From positions 1 to 7,945 of the forward strand of contig CAZMRK010000419.1 of assembly GCA_964568355.1 (NCBI GenBank): a DNA stretch of 7,945 bases, given 5' to 3'. This DNA is from JAJPJX01 sp964568355 (lineage in GTDB: Bacteria; Acidobacteriota; Terriglobia; Bryobacterales; Bryobacteraceae). Under the pieces are notes generated by a model that was not told the origin of the DNA, searched no databases, and worked only from the letters and a program-made list of their open reading frames with translations. Within the stretch, counting starts at the first letter, position 1, and each line of letters begins with the position of its first letter. A program made the position numbers and the translations under genes. Shown here piece by piece: positions 7,298-7,945 of the stretch.

Positions 7298-7348
7298 GCT
7301 GTGGGGCGGACTTTCAGTCTGCCGCGAGGCTTCAGCCTCGCTATTGGC
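7290..7348. repeat. Structured intergenic element: two hairpins closed by an outer stem
   Basis: Hairpin 1 pairs 7305-7312 with 7316-7323 (GGCGGACT/AGTCTGCC, one G-T pair, 3-base loop). Hairpin 2 follows without a gap: GCGAGGC (7324-7330), loop TTCA, GCCTCGC (7335-7341). An outer stem GCCAATAG (7290-7297)/CTATTGGC (7341-7348) can enclose both, with base 7341 shared. The outer left arm contains the tdh stop codon. It lies between the 3' ends of two convergent genes, so a two-way terminator is likely; only a short TTTT (7359-7362) follows on the + strand. The paired-hairpin form also resembles dispersed intergenic palindromes found in many copies in some genomes. Confidence 0.6.
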
Positions 7349-7360
7349 CTGCGGATGATT

Positions 7361-7945
7361 TTACCGCAAGCCCACGTGGCTCAGGATGCGGCGTACTTTT
7401 TTGGGCGAAATCGAGAGCCGCTCGGCCACGCGCGAGACTTTCCGGCCTTCGGCCTCCCAGACCTTGGGGATCACCAGTTCGGCAAACTCTTCCGTAATCT
7501 GCTGGAAGGTCTTGTCCCCTACCTCTCCCTGCGACCAGGCGCGTAGCGTCGCATCCACGCTGCCCGCCCGCAGAATGCGGCTGCGGAGGGTCTGCAGTTC
7601 TTCCCATAGATAGTCCCGCGTATCGCTTCGCAGCAGCGCCGTGGCCTGATCGCAGGACTGGCGCGCCGCTTCCGGATTATGAAAATATTCGTTGGAAAGC
7701 GTGAGGCCCTGACAAAGCAGCGCGCGCGCCTGCAAACGCCGGTTCTGCGTGTGGCGGGCGTATTCGGCGGCCTCGCGCGCAAACTCCTGGGCCAGTTGGG
7801 CGTGATGGCTGGGATCTTCGTGGTCTTCGATGCCCTCTTCGCACTTGGCGTTCTCCGCCAGGCACTGGATCACCCGGGAGCGGGCCATCAGGATGTAATC
7901 TTTCCGCTCCGTTCCCAACGCAAAGGCGCGGGCGGCTTCTTCGAA
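7361..7945 (-). CDS. TPR-like protein with C-terminal Fis-type helix-turn-helix (5' end outside window)
   Basis: The frame is open to the right edge, so the N-terminus is missing; 194 residues are visible. The TTG at 7918 is an internal leucine, not a supported start. The visible N-terminal two thirds is Ala/Arg/Glu-rich paired helices (FEEAARAFALG, AQLAQEFAREAAEYAR, RRLQARALLCQGLTLSNEY, PEAARQSCDQATALL) that look like tetratricopeptide-type repeats, usually protein-protein contact surfaces. The last 31 residues (7364-7456), with GRKVSRVAERLSISPKKVRRIL near the end, resemble the Fis-family DNA-binding helix-turn-helix found at the C-terminus of many bacterial regulators. Such repeat-plus-HTH proteins are, to my recollection, common in Acidobacteriota. 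It ends tail-to-tail with tdh. The likely role is regulatory, but targets are unknown and no receiver or AAA+ domain is visible in the part present. Confidence 0.75.
   Translation of the reverse strand, partial: FEEAARAFALGTERKDYILMARSRVIQCLAENAKCEEGIEDHEDPSHHAQLAQEFAREAAEYARHTQNRRLQARALLCQGLTLSNEYFHNPEAARQSCDQATALLRSDTRDYLWEELQTLRSRILRAGSVDATLRAWSQGEVGDKTFQQITEEFAELVIPKVWEAEGRKVSRVAERLSISPKKVRRILSHVGLR

Noticed and set aside
7301..7546. Small + strand open frame after tdh
   Set aside because: It starts inside the hairpin element and then runs antisense to the conserved HTH-encoding sequence; no ribosome binding site supports it.

Overview
The window is GC-rich and densely packed. It holds five protein-coding genes: four on the + strand and one convergent on the - strand at the right edge. 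Both outermost genes run off the window. I see no rRNA, tRNA, CRISPR array, transposase or phage gene. The gene set is a glucan synthase of the NdvB type, a DUF4159 protein, and a repeat protein ending in a Fis-like helix-turn-helix. Together with high GC and sparse intergenic DNA, this suggests an environmental Gram-negative, most plausibly Acidobacteriota (Solibacter/Bryobacter-like). That is an inference from gene style; no taxonomic marker is present.

Left region (1-5193): the C-terminal ATPase domain of an ABC exporter (5' end outside the window) overlaps by 4 bases (ATGA) the start of a 1505-residue membrane protein. That protein has the GT84 glucosyltransferase module and the following glycoamylase-like (GH189-type) cyclisation module of cyclic beta-1,2-glucan synthases. 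It stops where the C-terminal GH94 phosphorylase half of classical NdvB/Cgs proteins would begin. The pair resembles in layout the rhizobial ndvA (exporter) and ndvB (synthase) genes, and suggests a unit for making and exporting a surface or periplasmic glucan.

Middle region (5194-6253): a long perfect inverted repeat separates the synthase from a DUF4159 protein with an N-terminal membrane anchor or signal sequence. A 160-base gap follows, with a hairpin, a 10-base perfect palindrome overlapping a possible -10 box, and a clear ribosome binding site for the next gene.

Right region (6254-7945): a textbook L-threonine 3-dehydrogenase (tdh) is not followed by its usual partner kbl. Its stop codon lies inside a structured intergenic element of two adjacent hairpins closed by an outer stem. 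The element sits between tdh and the convergent gene for a TPR-like protein with a C-terminal Fis-type DNA-binding motif.

The points most worth a second look are the GH94-less glucan synthase coupled to an ABC exporter, and the structured elements in the intergenic gaps, two of which share a short motif.
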